Positions 15,992 to 23,845 are shown, numbered from the stretch's first letter. The stretch is 64,000 nucleotides of DNA from Hoeflea sp. 108 (GCF_000372965.1 NZ_KB890024.1:2854839-2918838), one strand, 5' to 3'. Notes: generated by a model not told the origin, from the sequence alone. Translations and numbers: made by a program.

Positions 15992-16960
15992 ATGACCCGC
16001 ACTATCGTTGCTTCGGCGACCCGCGAAATCGTCATCGGTTTCGACCAGCCCTTCTGCGTCATCGGCGAACGCATCAACCCGACCGGCCGCAAGAAGCTGG
16101 CCGCGGAAATGGTCGCCGGCAATTTCGAGACGGTCATCAAGGACGCGCTCGAACAGGCCGCCTGCGGCGCAACGATGCTCGACATCAATGCCGGCGTGAC
16201 GGCGGTCGACCCGAACGCCACTGAACCGGCGCTGCTGGTGCAGACGCTGGAGATCGTCCAGAATCTCGTCGACCTGCCACTGGCGATCGACAGCTCGGTG
16301 TCTGCCGCCATCGAAGCCGCGCTCAAGGTCGCCAAGGGCCGTCCGTTGGTCAACTCCGTCACCGGCGAGGAAGAAAAGCTCGAGGCCATCCTGCCGCTGG
16401 TCAAGAAGTACAACGTGCCCGTGGTTGCCATCTCCAACGACGAGACCGGCATTTCGATGGACCCTGACGTCCGTTTCGCCGTCGCCAAGAAGATCGTCGA
16501 GCGTTGCGCCGATTTCGGCATTCCCGCCCATGACGTCGTCGTCGACCCGCTGGTCATGCCGATCGGCGCGCTTGGCGACGCCGGTCGCCAGGTTTTTGCC
16601 CTGCTGCGCCGCCTGCGTGAGGAGCTCAAGGTCAATACCACCTGCGGCCTGTCCAACATCTCCTTCGGCCTGCCGCACCGCCACGGCATCAACGCCGCCT
16701 TCATCCCGATGGTCATCGGCGCTGGCATGACCTCGGCGATCATGAACCCGGTTCGCCCCCAGGAAATGGAAGCGGTGCGCGGTGCCAACGTGCTCAACGG
16801 CACCGACGAGCACTGCACCAACTGGATCAAGACCTACAAGGACTACAAGCCGGGCGAACACACAGCGCCGGCCCCCGTTGCCGTCACCTCGCCGGCTGAC
16901 GGCGCTGCCGCCGGCGGTCGCCGCCGCGGTGGCCGCGAAGCTCGCATGGCAAGGGGATAA
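15992..16960 (+). CDS. Methyltetrahydrofolate:corrinoid methyltransferase (pterin-binding family)
   Basis: 322 residues with a DHPS/pterin-binding TIM barrel: FCVIGERINPTGRKKLA (pterin-binding loop, residues about 21-37), ATMLDINAGV, VAISNDETG and TCGLSNISFGLP. This is the MtvA/MtgA/AcsE type that moves a methyl group between a corrinoid protein and THF; length about 270-300 plus a Gly/Arg-rich tail of about 30 residues. It should link the corrinoid protein at 9987 to the MetF-like enzyme. A strong GGAGG site lies 5 nt before the ATG. The palindrome just upstream suggests its own promoter, separate from the metF run. Confidence 0.92.
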   Translation: MTRTIVASATREIVIGFDQPFCVIGERINPTGRKKLAAEMVAGNFETVIKDALEQAACGATMLDINAGVTAVDPNATEPALLVQTLEIVQNLVDLPLAIDSSVSAAIEAALKVAKGRPLVNSVTGEEEKLEAILPLVKKYNVPVVAISNDETGISMDPDVRFAVAKKIVERCADFGIPAHDVVVDPLVMPIGALGDAGRQVFALLRRLREELKVNTTCGLSNISFGLPHRHGINAAFIPMVIGAGMTSAIMNPVRPQEMEAVRGANVLNGTDEHCTNWIKTYKDYKPGEHTAPAPVAVTSPADGAAAGGRRRGGREARMARG

Positions 16961-17048
16961 CCAGCCTATCGTGAACAGGAACGCCGCGCATAATCCTGGT
17001 CGCGCTCCCGCTGCAGGGGAGCCACAGGACGCGGCGTCTCGGAATTTT

Positions 17049-17074
17049 CCTTCTCCCCGGTTCCGGGGAGAAGG
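17049..17074. repeat. Palindromic intergenic repeat (rhizobial RIME-like)
   Basis: CCTTCTCCCC-ggttcc-GGGGAGAAGG: a perfect 10-bp-arm hairpin followed by TGCCGG. The sequence matches, from memory, a short palindrome dispersed in Mesorhizobium-type genomes. It sits in the 174-bp gap between the methyltransferase and activase genes and may act as an mRNA stabiliser or weak terminator. Confidence 0.7.
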
Positions 17075-17134
17075 TGCCGGATTGCGGATCGTGGACAGCC
17101 CGATCGCATGGCCGGTGCAGACTGGAGCATTGCC

Positions 17135-19240
17135 ATGAATTCGCCCGCCAACATCACCGATCCGCTGGTTCTCTTCATGCCCTCGGGCAAGCGCGGACGG
17201 TTCCCGGTGGGAACGCCGGTTCTCGACGCGGCGCGCCAGCTTGGCGTCTATGTCGAGAGCGTCTGCGGCGGACGTGCGACCTGCGGGCGCTGCCAGATCG
17301 AGGTGCAGGAAGGCAATTTCGCCAAGCATAAGATCGTCTCGTCCAACGACCATATCTCGCCCAAGGGTCCCAAGGAGGAGCGCTACGAACGCGTCCGCGG
17401 CCTGCCCGAAGGACGCCGTCTGTCATGCTCGGCCATGATCATGGGCGACCTCGTCATCGACGTGCCCCAGGACACCGTCATCAATGCCCAGGTGGTGCGC
17501 AAAGCTGCCACCGACCGCGTCATCGAGCGCAACGCCGCTGTCCAGCTCTGCTATGTCGAGCTGGAAGAGCCGGACATGCACAAGCCGCTCGGCGATCTCG
17601 ACCGGCTGAAGGTCGCGCTGGAAAAGGACTGGGGCTGGAAAGACCTGCTGGTTGCCCCCCATCTCATCCCCCAGGTCCAGAAGATCCTGCGCACCAAGCT
17701 GCCCGATCAGCCGGAAGTCAGCCCCGGCAAATGGGGCGTCACCGCCGTCGTCCACCGCGACATGGATTCGTCGCGGCCCTTCATCATCGGCCTCTACCCC
17801 GGCCTCAAGAACGAGGCCTACGGCATCGCCTGCGACATCGGCTCGACCACCATCGCCATGCATCTGGTGTCGCTGCTGTCTGGGCGCATCGCTGCGTCCT
17901 CGGGCACGTCGAACCCGCAGATCCGCTTCGGCGAAGACCTGATGAGCCGTGTCTCCTACGTGATGATGAACCCGGACGGACGCGAGGCCATGACCAAGGC
18001 CGTTCGCGAGGCGGTCAACTCGCTGATCGGCAAGGTCTGCGAGGAAGGCAATGTCGATCGTCACGACATTTTCGACTGCGTCTTCGTCGCCAACCCGATC
18101 ATGCATCATTTGTTCCTCGGCATCGACCCGACGGAACTCGGCCAGGCGCCCTTCGCACTCGCCGTGTCGGGTGCCCTGCAGTTCTGGGCGCATGAGATCG
18201 GCATCGAGGTATCTCAGGGCGCGCGCCTCTACACGCTGCCCTGCATCGCCGGCCATGTCGGCGCCGACGCCGCCGGCGCCACCTTGTCGGAAGGCCCGTA
18301 TCGCCAGGACAAGATGATGCTGCTCGTCGATGTCGGCACCAATGCCGAGATCGTACTGGGCAACAACAAGCGCGTCGTTGCTGCCTCGTCGCCGACCGGT
18401 CCTGCCTTCGAGGGTGCGGAGATTTCCTCCGGCCAACGTGCTGCCCCCGGCGCCATCGAACGCGTCCGCATCGACCCGGAAACGCTGGAGCCGCGCTACC
18501 ACGTGATCGGCACCGAGCAGTGGTCGGACGAGGAAGGTTTCGACGAAGCCTCCTGGAAGACCGGCGTCACAGGTATCTGCGGTTCGGCGATCATCGAGGT
18601 CGTGGCCGAAATGTATCTCACCGGGATCATTTCGGAAGACGGCGTCATCGACGGCGCGCTCGCCGCCAAGAGCCCGCGCATCATCGCCAACGGCCGCACC
18701 TTCTCCTACCTGCTGCGCGAAGGCCGCCAAGGTGAGCCGCGCATCACCGTCACCCAGAACGACGTGCGCGCCATCCAGCTCGCCAAGGCAGCACTTTATG
18801 CCGGCGTGAAGCTCCTGATGGAGAAGCAGGGCGTCGAGACGGTGGACACCATTCGCTTCGCCGGCGCCTTCGGCTCCTTCATCGACCCGAAATACGCCAT
18901 GGTGCTCGGCCTGATCCCCGACTGCGACCTGTCGGAGGTCAAGGCCGTCGGCAACGCCGCCGGCACCGGCGCGCTGATGGCCCTGCTCAACCGCAACCAT
19001 CGCCGCGAGATCGAGCAGGAAGTCGGCCGCATCGAAAAGATCGAGACCGCGCTGGAACCGCACTTTCAGCAGCTCTTCATCAACGCCATGGCGCTGCCCA
19101 ACAAGGTCGATCCGTTCCCCAAGCTGTCCGAGCAGGTCAAGCTGCCGCCACGCAAGGCGATCGTCGAAGGCGATGCGGACGCGGCCACTCCGCGCCGCCG
19201 CTCGCGCGAGGAGCGCGCCGCCCGCCGCACACGAGACTGA
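17135..19240 (+). CDS. Corrinoid activation protein, RACo/RamA-type ASKHA ATPase with 2Fe-2S domain (DUF4445)
   Basis: 701 residues. The N-terminal plant-type [2Fe-2S] domain has Cys44-x5-Cys50-x2-Cys53 (SVCGGRATCGRC) and Cys98 (RLSCSAM). After a linker region, an ASKHA-type ATPase begins at AYGIACDIGSTTIAMHLV (phosphate loop, about 231-248), continues with MLLVDVGTNAEIVLG and ends near FAGAFGSFIDP. This is the domain order of the reductive activator of corrinoid proteins, which uses ATP to return inactive Co(II) to Co(I). The C-terminal 30 residues are Arg-rich. It is the last gene of the locus and is followed by a strong hairpin. Confidence 0.92.
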   Translation: MNSPANITDPLVLFMPSGKRGRFPVGTPVLDAARQLGVYVESVCGGRATCGRCQIEVQEGNFAKHKIVSSNDHISPKGPKEERYERVRGLPEGRRLSCSAMIMGDLVIDVPQDTVINAQVVRKAATDRVIERNAAVQLCYVELEEPDMHKPLGDLDRLKVALEKDWGWKDLLVAPHLIPQVQKILRTKLPDQPEVSPGKWGVTAVVHRDMDSSRPFIIGLYPGLKNEAYGIACDIGSTTIAMHLVSLLSGRIAASSGTSNPQIRFGEDLMSRVSYVMMNPDGREAMTKAVREAVNSLIGKVCEEGNVDRHDIFDCVFVANPIMHHLFLGIDPTELGQAPFALAVSGALQFWAHEIGIEVSQGARLYTLPCIAGHVGADAAGATLSEGPYRQDKMMLLVDVGTNAEIVLGNNKRVVAASSPTGPAFEGAEISSGQRAAPGAIERVRIDPETLEPRYHVIGTEQWSDEEGFDEASWKTGVTGICGSAIIEVVAEMYLTGIISEDGVIDGALAAKSPRIIANGRTFSYLLREGRQGEPRITVTQNDVRAIQLAKAALYAGVKLLMEKQGVETVDTIRFAGAFGSFIDPKYAMVLGLIPDCDLSEVKAVGNAAGTGALMALLNRNHRREIEQEVGRIEKIETALEPHFQQLFINAMALPNKVDPFPKLSEQVKLPPRKAIVEGDADAATPRRRSREERAARRTRD

Positions 19241-19263
19241 CATGCCACCCCATCCTTGCATCG

Positions 19264-19290
19264 CCAGGTGAGGCACCCTGCCTCACCTGG
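19264..19290 (+). terminator. Long hairpin after the activase gene
   Basis: CCAGGTGAGGCA-CCC-TGCCTCACCTGG is a perfect 12-bp stem with a 3-nt loop, 23 bp after the stop codon. The downstream sequence GCAGCCATTTT is only weakly T-rich and offset, so termination is likely but not certain. Confidence 0.65.
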
Positions 19291-19468
19291 GCAGCCATTT
19301 TGTGCTAGGATGACGCGTTTCGGGCGTGTTTCCGCAAGGTAACCTTTCGACTTGCGGTTGCCGTCCGAACGAAATCGATACGAAACAAGATCGAAATAGC
19401 TTCCACGCGTCGAACCGCCTGATGCGGAGCCTGTCTTCACATCGGCATGAGGATGAAAGGAAGACACC

Positions 19469-19648
19469 ATGTCGATCATGAGTTCGATCGGCCGCTATGG
19501 TGCGGCCATCCGGAAGGCGCGACGCGATGCCAGGTCGGTCCGCGATCTCAACAGCCTCCCGCCAGAGATTCAGAAGGACATCGGCTGGCCTGTCGAACAG
19601 GATATCAGGTCGAGAAAGCTCCGTTCGAGCATCTTCCCAGGGCACTGA
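19469..19648 (+). CDS. Small DUF1127-like protein
   Basis: 59 residues: basic amphipathic N-terminal half, then the motif LPPEIQKDIGWP shared with the other small proteins in this region. It opens MSIMSSIGRYGAAIRKARRD, like the paralogue at 22043. The ATG lies shortly after GGAAG. DUF1127-type proteins of alphaproteobacteria are short, Arg-rich, abundant in stationary phase and in some species implicated in RNA turnover and phosphate or carbon metabolism. The 228 bp upstream contains the activase hairpin and presumably its promoter. Confidence 0.75.
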   Translation: MSIMSSIGRYGAAIRKARRDARSVRDLNSLPPEIQKDIGWPVEQDIRSRKLRSSIFPGH

Positions 19649-19754
19649 CAGAGCCTTGGCCAACGGGCGCGTGTTTCAGAGAAACACCCATTTTGAAACA
19701 GAAACGCGCCTTGACGATATCAAACTGAAACAAAACCGAATGTAAGATTGCATC

Positions 19755-19793
19755 GGCCGGCAGCGTATCCAGTCTCGCGTAGCGTTGCCGGCC
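19755..19793 (+). promoter_or_regulatory. Leader hairpin upstream of the 100-residue small-protein gene
   Basis: GGCCGGCAGCG / CGTTGCCGGCC forms an 11-bp stem with one G-U pair and a 17-nt loop. It ends about 11 bp before the AGGAGG site at 19804. It could be a leader structure controlling translation or the terminator of the preceding small gene, although no T-tract follows. Confidence 0.4.
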
Positions 19794-19814
19794 CATCATT
19801 CCCAGGAGGCGTTC

Positions 19815-20117
19815 ATGTCGATCATCGGTGAGTTCCATCAGTTCGGAGCCGTGCTTCGCAACGTCGGCCGCGACAGCCATGTCGAAAGGATGATGGACGG
19901 CCTGCCGCATGAGTTGCAGGTCGAACTCGGCTGGATCGACGGTCCCAATCCACACGGAACGGGCACGGCCGGACAGCTGCACAAATACGGGCGCGTGGCG
20001 CTGTTGATGAACAAGCTGCCGCTCGACATCCAGATCGAGCTGGGCTGGCCCGTGGGTCCGCTCGCCTCGATGAACAACGTCATTTCCTTCGACCGGCGGA
20101 AACTGCGCTGCGCATGA
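19815..20117 (+). CDS. Tandem-duplicated DUF1127-like small protein
   Basis: 100 residues containing two copies of the DUF1127-type C-terminal motif: GLPHELQVELGW (about 29-40) and KLPLDIQIELGWP (about 67-79), each preceded by a short helical stretch. It looks like an in-frame fusion or duplication of two small proteins. A perfect AGGAGG site lies 6 nt before the ATG, predicting strong translation. It is less Arg-rich than the single-copy relatives. No function is known. Confidence 0.72.
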   Translation: MSIIGEFHQFGAVLRNVGRDSHVERMMDGLPHELQVELGWIDGPNPHGTGTAGQLHKYGRVALLMNKLPLDIQIELGWPVGPLASMNNVISFDRRKLRCA

Positions 20118-20272
20118 CCTTCGCCGCAAAGGTCCGCATGCTTGACTTCCGTCGAAGCAGCGCCGGCCGGTCTGCCCTGGCCGACCGGCGACTGCTCAGC
20201 CTGCTCAAGACTTCACCTCAGTCACGCTGATCCCCCCGCTAAAGCGTCGGCGCCATCAAACTGGAAGGCACG

Positions 20273-20455
20273 ATGCCTCTTTTCGACGACTTCAACCGCC
20301 TTGGCGCTCGCTACAGGCGGGCGCGAAGCGCACGCCGCACGGTGCGCATCATGAATGCGCTGCCACCGGAAATCCAACGCGACCTCGATTGGAACCCACC
20401 GCCATCGGTGATGGCCAAGGTGTTTCACTGGATGACGGGGGCCATGCGCCGCTGA
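20273..20455 (+). CDS. Small DUF1127-like protein
   Basis: 60 residues: acidic start, Arg-rich middle (YRRARSARRTVRIMN) and the motif LPPEIQRDLDWNPPPS. It has a good GGAAGG site. It is the third member of the local small-protein set and is convergent with the Dabb-domain gene, whose stop codon is 6 bp away. The 155-bp gap before it shows only a short GC-rich hairpin around 20165-20190. Confidence 0.75.
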   Translation: MPLFDDFNRLGARYRRARSARRTVRIMNALPPEIQRDLDWNPPPSVMAKVFHWMTGAMRR

Positions 20456-20461
20456 ACTGCC

Positions 20462-20773
20462 TCACTCGATCTTCATGTCGAAGCAGAACACGCCATCGAG
20501 CCCGCCATCGACAGCGGCCAGCAACCGCTCGATGATCGGCGGATGCTCGGGGTGCCTGGTGTAGGCGTCCTGGGCCTTGGCATCGCGAAAATCGAGAATG
20601 AAGCCTTCGTCGAACCCCCAGGCCAGGCGTTCGGCATTGACGTTGGCACCAAACGCAGCGCTCTCGAGACCGTCGATCTTCACCTGCAGGCCGCGCAACG
20701 CCGCATAGATCGAATCCCGTTCGGCCTGCGGCACCGCCGGCTGGAATTTGACGAACACGCAATGCCTGATCAT
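20462..20773 (-). CDS. Dabb (stress-responsive A/B barrel) domain protein
   Basis: 103 residues beginning MIRHCVFVKF, the usual N-terminus of this ferredoxin-like dimeric barrel family. A central WGFDEGFILDFRDAKAQDAY segment is also typical. An ATG five codons upstream (20788) has a better ribosome site, but a TATAGT -10-like element at 20802-20807 would leave almost no leader for it. The role is unknown; members range from stress proteins to small-molecule-binding proteins. Confidence 0.82.
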   Translation of the reverse strand: MIRHCVFVKFQPAVPQAERDSIYAALRGLQVKIDGLESAAFGANVNAERLAWGFDEGFILDFRDAKAQDAYTRHPEHPPIIERLLAAVDGGLDGVFCFDMKIE

Positions 20774-20905
20774 CTCGCCACCGACCATCGCTGCCCTCTC
20801 AACTATAGGTATAGGGCACCTTGCGGCGGCGGCGAGCGGTACGAAGGACGGCGCGAAAATATCGCACCTTGCCCGGCAAGGTGCCGAGCCGAGAAGCTTG
20901 CGGCC

Positions 20906-21805
20906 TCAGAATTTGCCGGTGAGATTGAACGTCTCGAATGCAGCACGGATATGCTCGGCTGCAGCCTTGACCGGTGCGCTCGCCTCCGGCGCCACGATCA
21001 TCGCCAGGCTGTAGTTGCCGATCTCCGGCATGCCGTCCTTGGATCCGAGTTCCACCATCTCGTGCCCGAGGAACGACTTTGGCAGCGGTGCGACCGCAAG
21101 GTCGGCGAGGATGGCCGCGCGCTGGCCGGCCGTATGCGCGCTCATATAGGCAACGCGATAGTTGCGGCCCTCACGCCCCAGCGCCTCGAGCGCCCCTGCC
21201 CGCCAGGCGCAGCCCTCTTCCCAGATCGACACCGGCAGCGGCTCGCGCATATGGGCACAACCACCCTTGGCGCCGGCCCAGACGATCGGCTCGGTCAGCA
21301 GCACTTCCGCGCCTGCTGCAACCGCCTTGCAGGAATTGGTGAGAAGCGTGATGTCGAGCGCCCGGTCGTCCATGCGGCGGCGCAGGTTGACGCTCTGGTC
21401 GATGATCACGTCGACAGCGATCGACGGGTGGGTCTCGGCAAAGCGCTTCAGCACATGCGGCAGCACGCGCTCGCCGAAATCGTCAGGCGAGCCCAGGCGG
21501 ACGACGCCGACGATGTCGGGAATGATGAATTTCGACACTGCCTCGCGATTGATGGCCAGCATGCGCCGGGCATAACCGAGCAGCATCTCACCGTCAGTGG
21601 TCAGCGCCACCGAGCGCGCGTCGCGCAGGAAGACCGAGCGGCCGAGAATGTCCTCGAGCTTCTTGATCTGCATAGAGACGGCCGACGGGGTCCGGTACAC
21701 CGCGTTCGCGGCGGTGGTGAAGCTGCCAGTTTCGGCAATCGCCACGAAGGTGCGCAGCACGTCGAGATCGAGCAGCGGCAGCGGATGGTTGAGTGGCGCG
21801 TTCAT
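20906..21805 (-). CDS. vtlR: LysR-family regulator, VtlR/LsrB type
   Basis: 299 residues. The N-terminal winged helix holds FVAIAETGSFTTAANAVYR and SAVSMQIKKLEDILGR, followed by a LysR substrate domain (VRLGSPDDFGERVLPHVLKRF). The N-terminus (LPLLDLDVLRTFVAI) and GSPDDFGER strongly recall VtlR of Brucella/Agrobacterium, also called LsrB in Sinorhizobium. That regulator is known to control the AbcR small RNA and small DUF1127 proteins. Genes for such small proteins lie on both sides here. Start ATG 21805 is chosen over an upstream TTG. Two LysR boxes sit just upstream, consistent with autoregulation. Confidence 0.88.
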   Translation of the reverse strand: MNAPLNHPLPLLDLDVLRTFVAIAETGSFTTAANAVYRTPSAVSMQIKKLEDILGRSVFLRDARSVALTTDGEMLLGYARRMLAINREAVSKFIIPDIVGVVRLGSPDDFGERVLPHVLKRFAETHPSIAVDVIIDQSVNLRRRMDDRALDITLLTNSCKAVAAGAEVLLTEPIVWAGAKGGCAHMREPLPVSIWEEGCAWRAGALEALGREGRNYRVAYMSAHTAGQRAAILADLAVAPLPKSFLGHEMVELGSKDGMPEIGNYSLAMIVAPEASAPVKAAAEHIRAAFETFNLTGKF

Positions 21806-21815
21806 TAGATGGTCC

Positions 21816-21861
21816 TTCAATATTTCTGATCGAAGACATCATTTCATTTCGTTTGATTGAA
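21816..21861. promoter_or_regulatory. vtlR: Tandem LysR boxes at the vtlR promoter
   Basis: Two TTCA-N11-(T/C)GAA boxes: 21816-21834 (TTCA...CGAA) and 21843-21861 (TTCA...TGAA, a perfect half-site pair). T-N11-A in a palindrome is the LysR consensus. Spacing of 27 bp between box starts suits a tetramer. The boxes could serve vtlR and a divergent transcript toward 22043. Confidence 0.65.
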
Positions 21862-22042
21862 CATGATCCGTCAGCGATAGTCAACACCATCGAAGCGACG
21901 GCCATTGGCCCACCCAACGGTCCGCAACGACAATGCCCGGCAAAGAATGCGCGATCCGCGCAAACGGCAGAAACCACGCGGTGCCCACCGGGCGAGCACC
22001 TCAGGCCGGCCTTGAACCGGCTCGGCAGGAAAGGAAACCGCA

Positions 22043-22222
22043 ATGTCTATTCTTTCGACGATCGGCCGCATCGCCACCGAGTTCAATGCGGCCCGCACCC
22101 GCTACCACACCGAACGCCAGATTCGCTCCTTGCCCTTCGAACTCCAGAAGGACATCGGCTGGCCGGAAACCTATGAATCGAAGACCGGCTACCGCGTTGG
22201 CCACGCCGGCGAAGCCATCTGA
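22043..22222 (+). CDS. Small DUF1127-like protein, divergent from vtlR
   Basis: 59 residues, opening MSILSTIGRIATEFNAARTR and carrying LPFELQKDIGWPETYE, closely parallel to the protein at 19469 (SSIGRYGAAI... LPPEIQKDIGWP). A GGAAAGGAAA tract precedes the ATG. It is the gene divergent from vtlR across a 237-bp spacer that carries the LysR boxes, and is thus the best candidate local target of VtlR. A hairpin follows 2 bp after its stop codon. Confidence 0.78.
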   Translation: MSILSTIGRIATEFNAARTRYHTERQIRSLPFELQKDIGWPETYESKTGYRVGHAGEAI

Positions 22223-22223
22223 A

Positions 22224-22268
22224 CAAGGTACGCCTGATCTGCCGGCCAACGAAAGATCAGGTTCCTTG
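22224..22268 (+). terminator. Hairpin after the vtlR-divergent small gene
   Basis: Two stem blocks, CAAGG/CCTTG and CCTGATCT/AGATCAGG, separated by a small internal loop and closed by a 13-nt loop. It begins 2 bp after the stop. There is no clear T-run, so it may protect the mRNA end or act in Rho-dependent termination. Confidence 0.4.
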
Positions 22269-22422
22269 AAGATGTCGCAAGCGGTGTCGCATTTACGGCG
22301 CACCGCTTCGCTTTCCCGCCATACCGCGCGCGATACAATCACTATATCCGCCTCACCAAACCGAGATGCCCCACTCCAGCGCGCGAAGGCACCCGTGTAA
22401 CCCTGGTGCATGGAGACGTGTC

Positions 22423-22563
22423 ATGAAGCTTTTCGCCCGCCTGTTCCGCATCCGCCGCGACGCCTCGCTGTCGACCGCCATGGAGCGCCAGCGCCTCGCC
22501 AGGACCATGCCTGGCCAGACCGCAGCCATCGCCGCCAACCGGCTTGGCATGCTCGTCGGCTGA
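22423..22563 (+). CDS. Very small basic protein (46 residues)
   Basis: 46 residues, starting MKLFARLFRIRRDASL and continuing with an alanine-rich helix. GGAGA lies 8 nt before the ATG. It lacks the LPxEIQxDIGW motif of its neighbours but has similar size and charge, with a positively charged amphipathic N-terminus. Coding status is supported only by start, ribosome site and codon use; no known family is recognised. Confidence 0.5.
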   Translation: MKLFARLFRIRRDASLSTAMERQRLARTMPGQTAAIAANRLGMLVG

Positions 22564-22622
22564 GCCGGTTCGCGCTGGGCGTAGCCGTCCGGCGACGCGC
22601 ACAGGACATGATCTGAGGTGGC

Positions 22623-22676
22623 CGCGCCTTCCGCTACGTGAAGGCGCGACCGCAGTGCCCTCGCAACTTCGGGCAC
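22623..22676. other. Two consecutive hairpins in the gap before the AraC-type gene
   Basis: CGCGCCTTC/GAAGGCGCG (22623-22648, 8-nt loop) and GTGCCC/GGGCAC (22655-22676, 10-nt loop). Neither has a T-tract. They lie in the 268-bp gap between the 46-residue gene and the GbdR-like gene and may end the small-gene transcript. Confidence 0.4.
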
Positions 22677-22754
22677 CGTGGCGACACGCCCACCGACTGC
22701 CCTGACGGCAGCCATGTCGCAGACAAAATTTTAGCGACAGCTTCAACCCCATTG

Positions 22755-22774
22755 ACAGCAAGGGAATTTGCTGT
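22755..22774. promoter_or_regulatory. Inverted repeat upstream of the GbdR-like gene
   Basis: ACAGCAA-gggaat-TTGCTGT: perfect 7-bp arms, 58 bp before the start codon, overlapping sequence with a TTGACA-like hexamer just before and TTGACG just after. A possible operator for the adjacent regulator or another factor. Confidence 0.45.
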
Positions 22775-22831
22775 TGACGCTATGCTATTCGCGACATGGT
22801 CGTGTAGCTTCCTGGCTAGCGTGAGGGTTCC

Positions 22832-23833
22832 TTGAACGCCATCAGACATCCGATCAAAAGATCGCTTGTGTTCTTCCTTGTTCCCGATTTTACCATGGTC
22901 GCCTTTGCGACAGCCCTAGACCCGCTGCGCATCGCCAATCGCATGCTCGGCTACGAGGCCTACAAGTGGCGGCTGGCCAGCCTCGACGGCAAGGCCGTGC
23001 CTGCTTCCAACGGCGTCGAATGCGCCGTCAACACCTCGCTCGAGGACGAGCGCAAGAAGATGGCAGGGCCTGAGCGCCCGTCCATGGTCATCGTCTGCAC
23101 CGGCATCAACGTCGAAACCTATTCCAACAAGTCGGTCTTTGCCTGGCTGCGGGAGGAATACAATCGCGGCGTCGCCGTCGGCGGCCTCTGCACCGGCGCC
23201 TATGTGCTGGCCAATGCCGGCCTGCTCTCCAACAAGCGTTGCGCCATCCATTGGGAAAACCTGCCGGGCTTCTCGGAAGCCTTCCCCAAGGCCAATGTCT
23301 ATGCCGATCTCTTCGAGGTCGACCAGAACGTCTACACCTGCGCCGGCGGCACCGCCGCCCTCGACATGATGCTCAAGCTCATCGGCGACGATTTCGACGA
23401 CAACCTCGTCAACCGCATCTGCGAGCAGGTGCTGACCGACCGGGTCCGCAGTCCCACCGACCGCCAGCGCCTGCCGCTCAGGGCACGTCTCGGCGTGCAG
23501 AACTCCAAGGTTTTGACCATCATCGAATTGATGGAGGCCAACCTTTCCGAGCCGCTGTCGCTGATCGAGATCGCCGACCATGTCGGCCTGTCCCGGCGCC
23601 AGATCGAGCGCCTGTTCCGCACCGAGATGGGCCGCTCCCCTGCCCGCTATTATCTCGAGATCAGGCTCGACCGCGCCCGGCACCTGCTGATCCAGTCGTC
23701 GATGCCGGTGGTCGAGGTGGCAGTCGCCTGCGGTTTCGTCTCGGCGTCGCACTTCTCCAAGTGCTATCGCGAGCTTTATGCCCGCTCGCCGCAGCAGGAA
23801 CGTGTCGACCGCAAGCAGCTGATCGCTGCCTGA
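22832..23833 (+). CDS. AraC-family regulator with GATase1-like domain (GbdR-like)
   Basis: 333 residues. The N-terminal DJ-1/GATase1-like domain has the nucleophile elbow GGLCTGAYVLANAGLL (Cys about 112) and IHWENLPGF. The C-terminal AraC domain has LIEIADHVGLSRRQIERLF and SHFSKCYRELYARSP. This is the layout of GbdR, CdhR and ArgR of Pseudomonas, regulators of glycine betaine, carnitine and arginine use. Because genes for dimethylglycine/sarcosine-type oxidation follow, a GbdR-like role is the best inference. The start is TTG at 22832 (GAGGG 6 nt upstream; no upstream in-frame ATG). Confidence 0.85.
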   Translation: MNAIRHPIKRSLVFFLVPDFTMVAFATALDPLRIANRMLGYEAYKWRLASLDGKAVPASNGVECAVNTSLEDERKKMAGPERPSMVIVCTGINVETYSNKSVFAWLREEYNRGVAVGGLCTGAYVLANAGLLSNKRCAIHWENLPGFSEAFPKANVYADLFEVDQNVYTCAGGTAALDMMLKLIGDDFDDNLVNRICEQVLTDRVRSPTDRQRLPLRARLGVQNSKVLTIIELMEANLSEPLSLIEIADHVGLSRRQIERLFRTEMGRSPARYYLEIRLDRARHLLIQSSMPVVEVAVACGFVSASHFSKCYRELYARSPQQERVDRKQLIAA

Positions 23834-23845
23834 GTGACGTTACCA

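Noticed and set aside
21862..22042. AbcR small RNA beside vtlR
   Set aside because: Expected by synteny in related bacteria, but no intrinsic terminator or clear small-RNA fold was visible; left as a finding to be checked rather than a feature.
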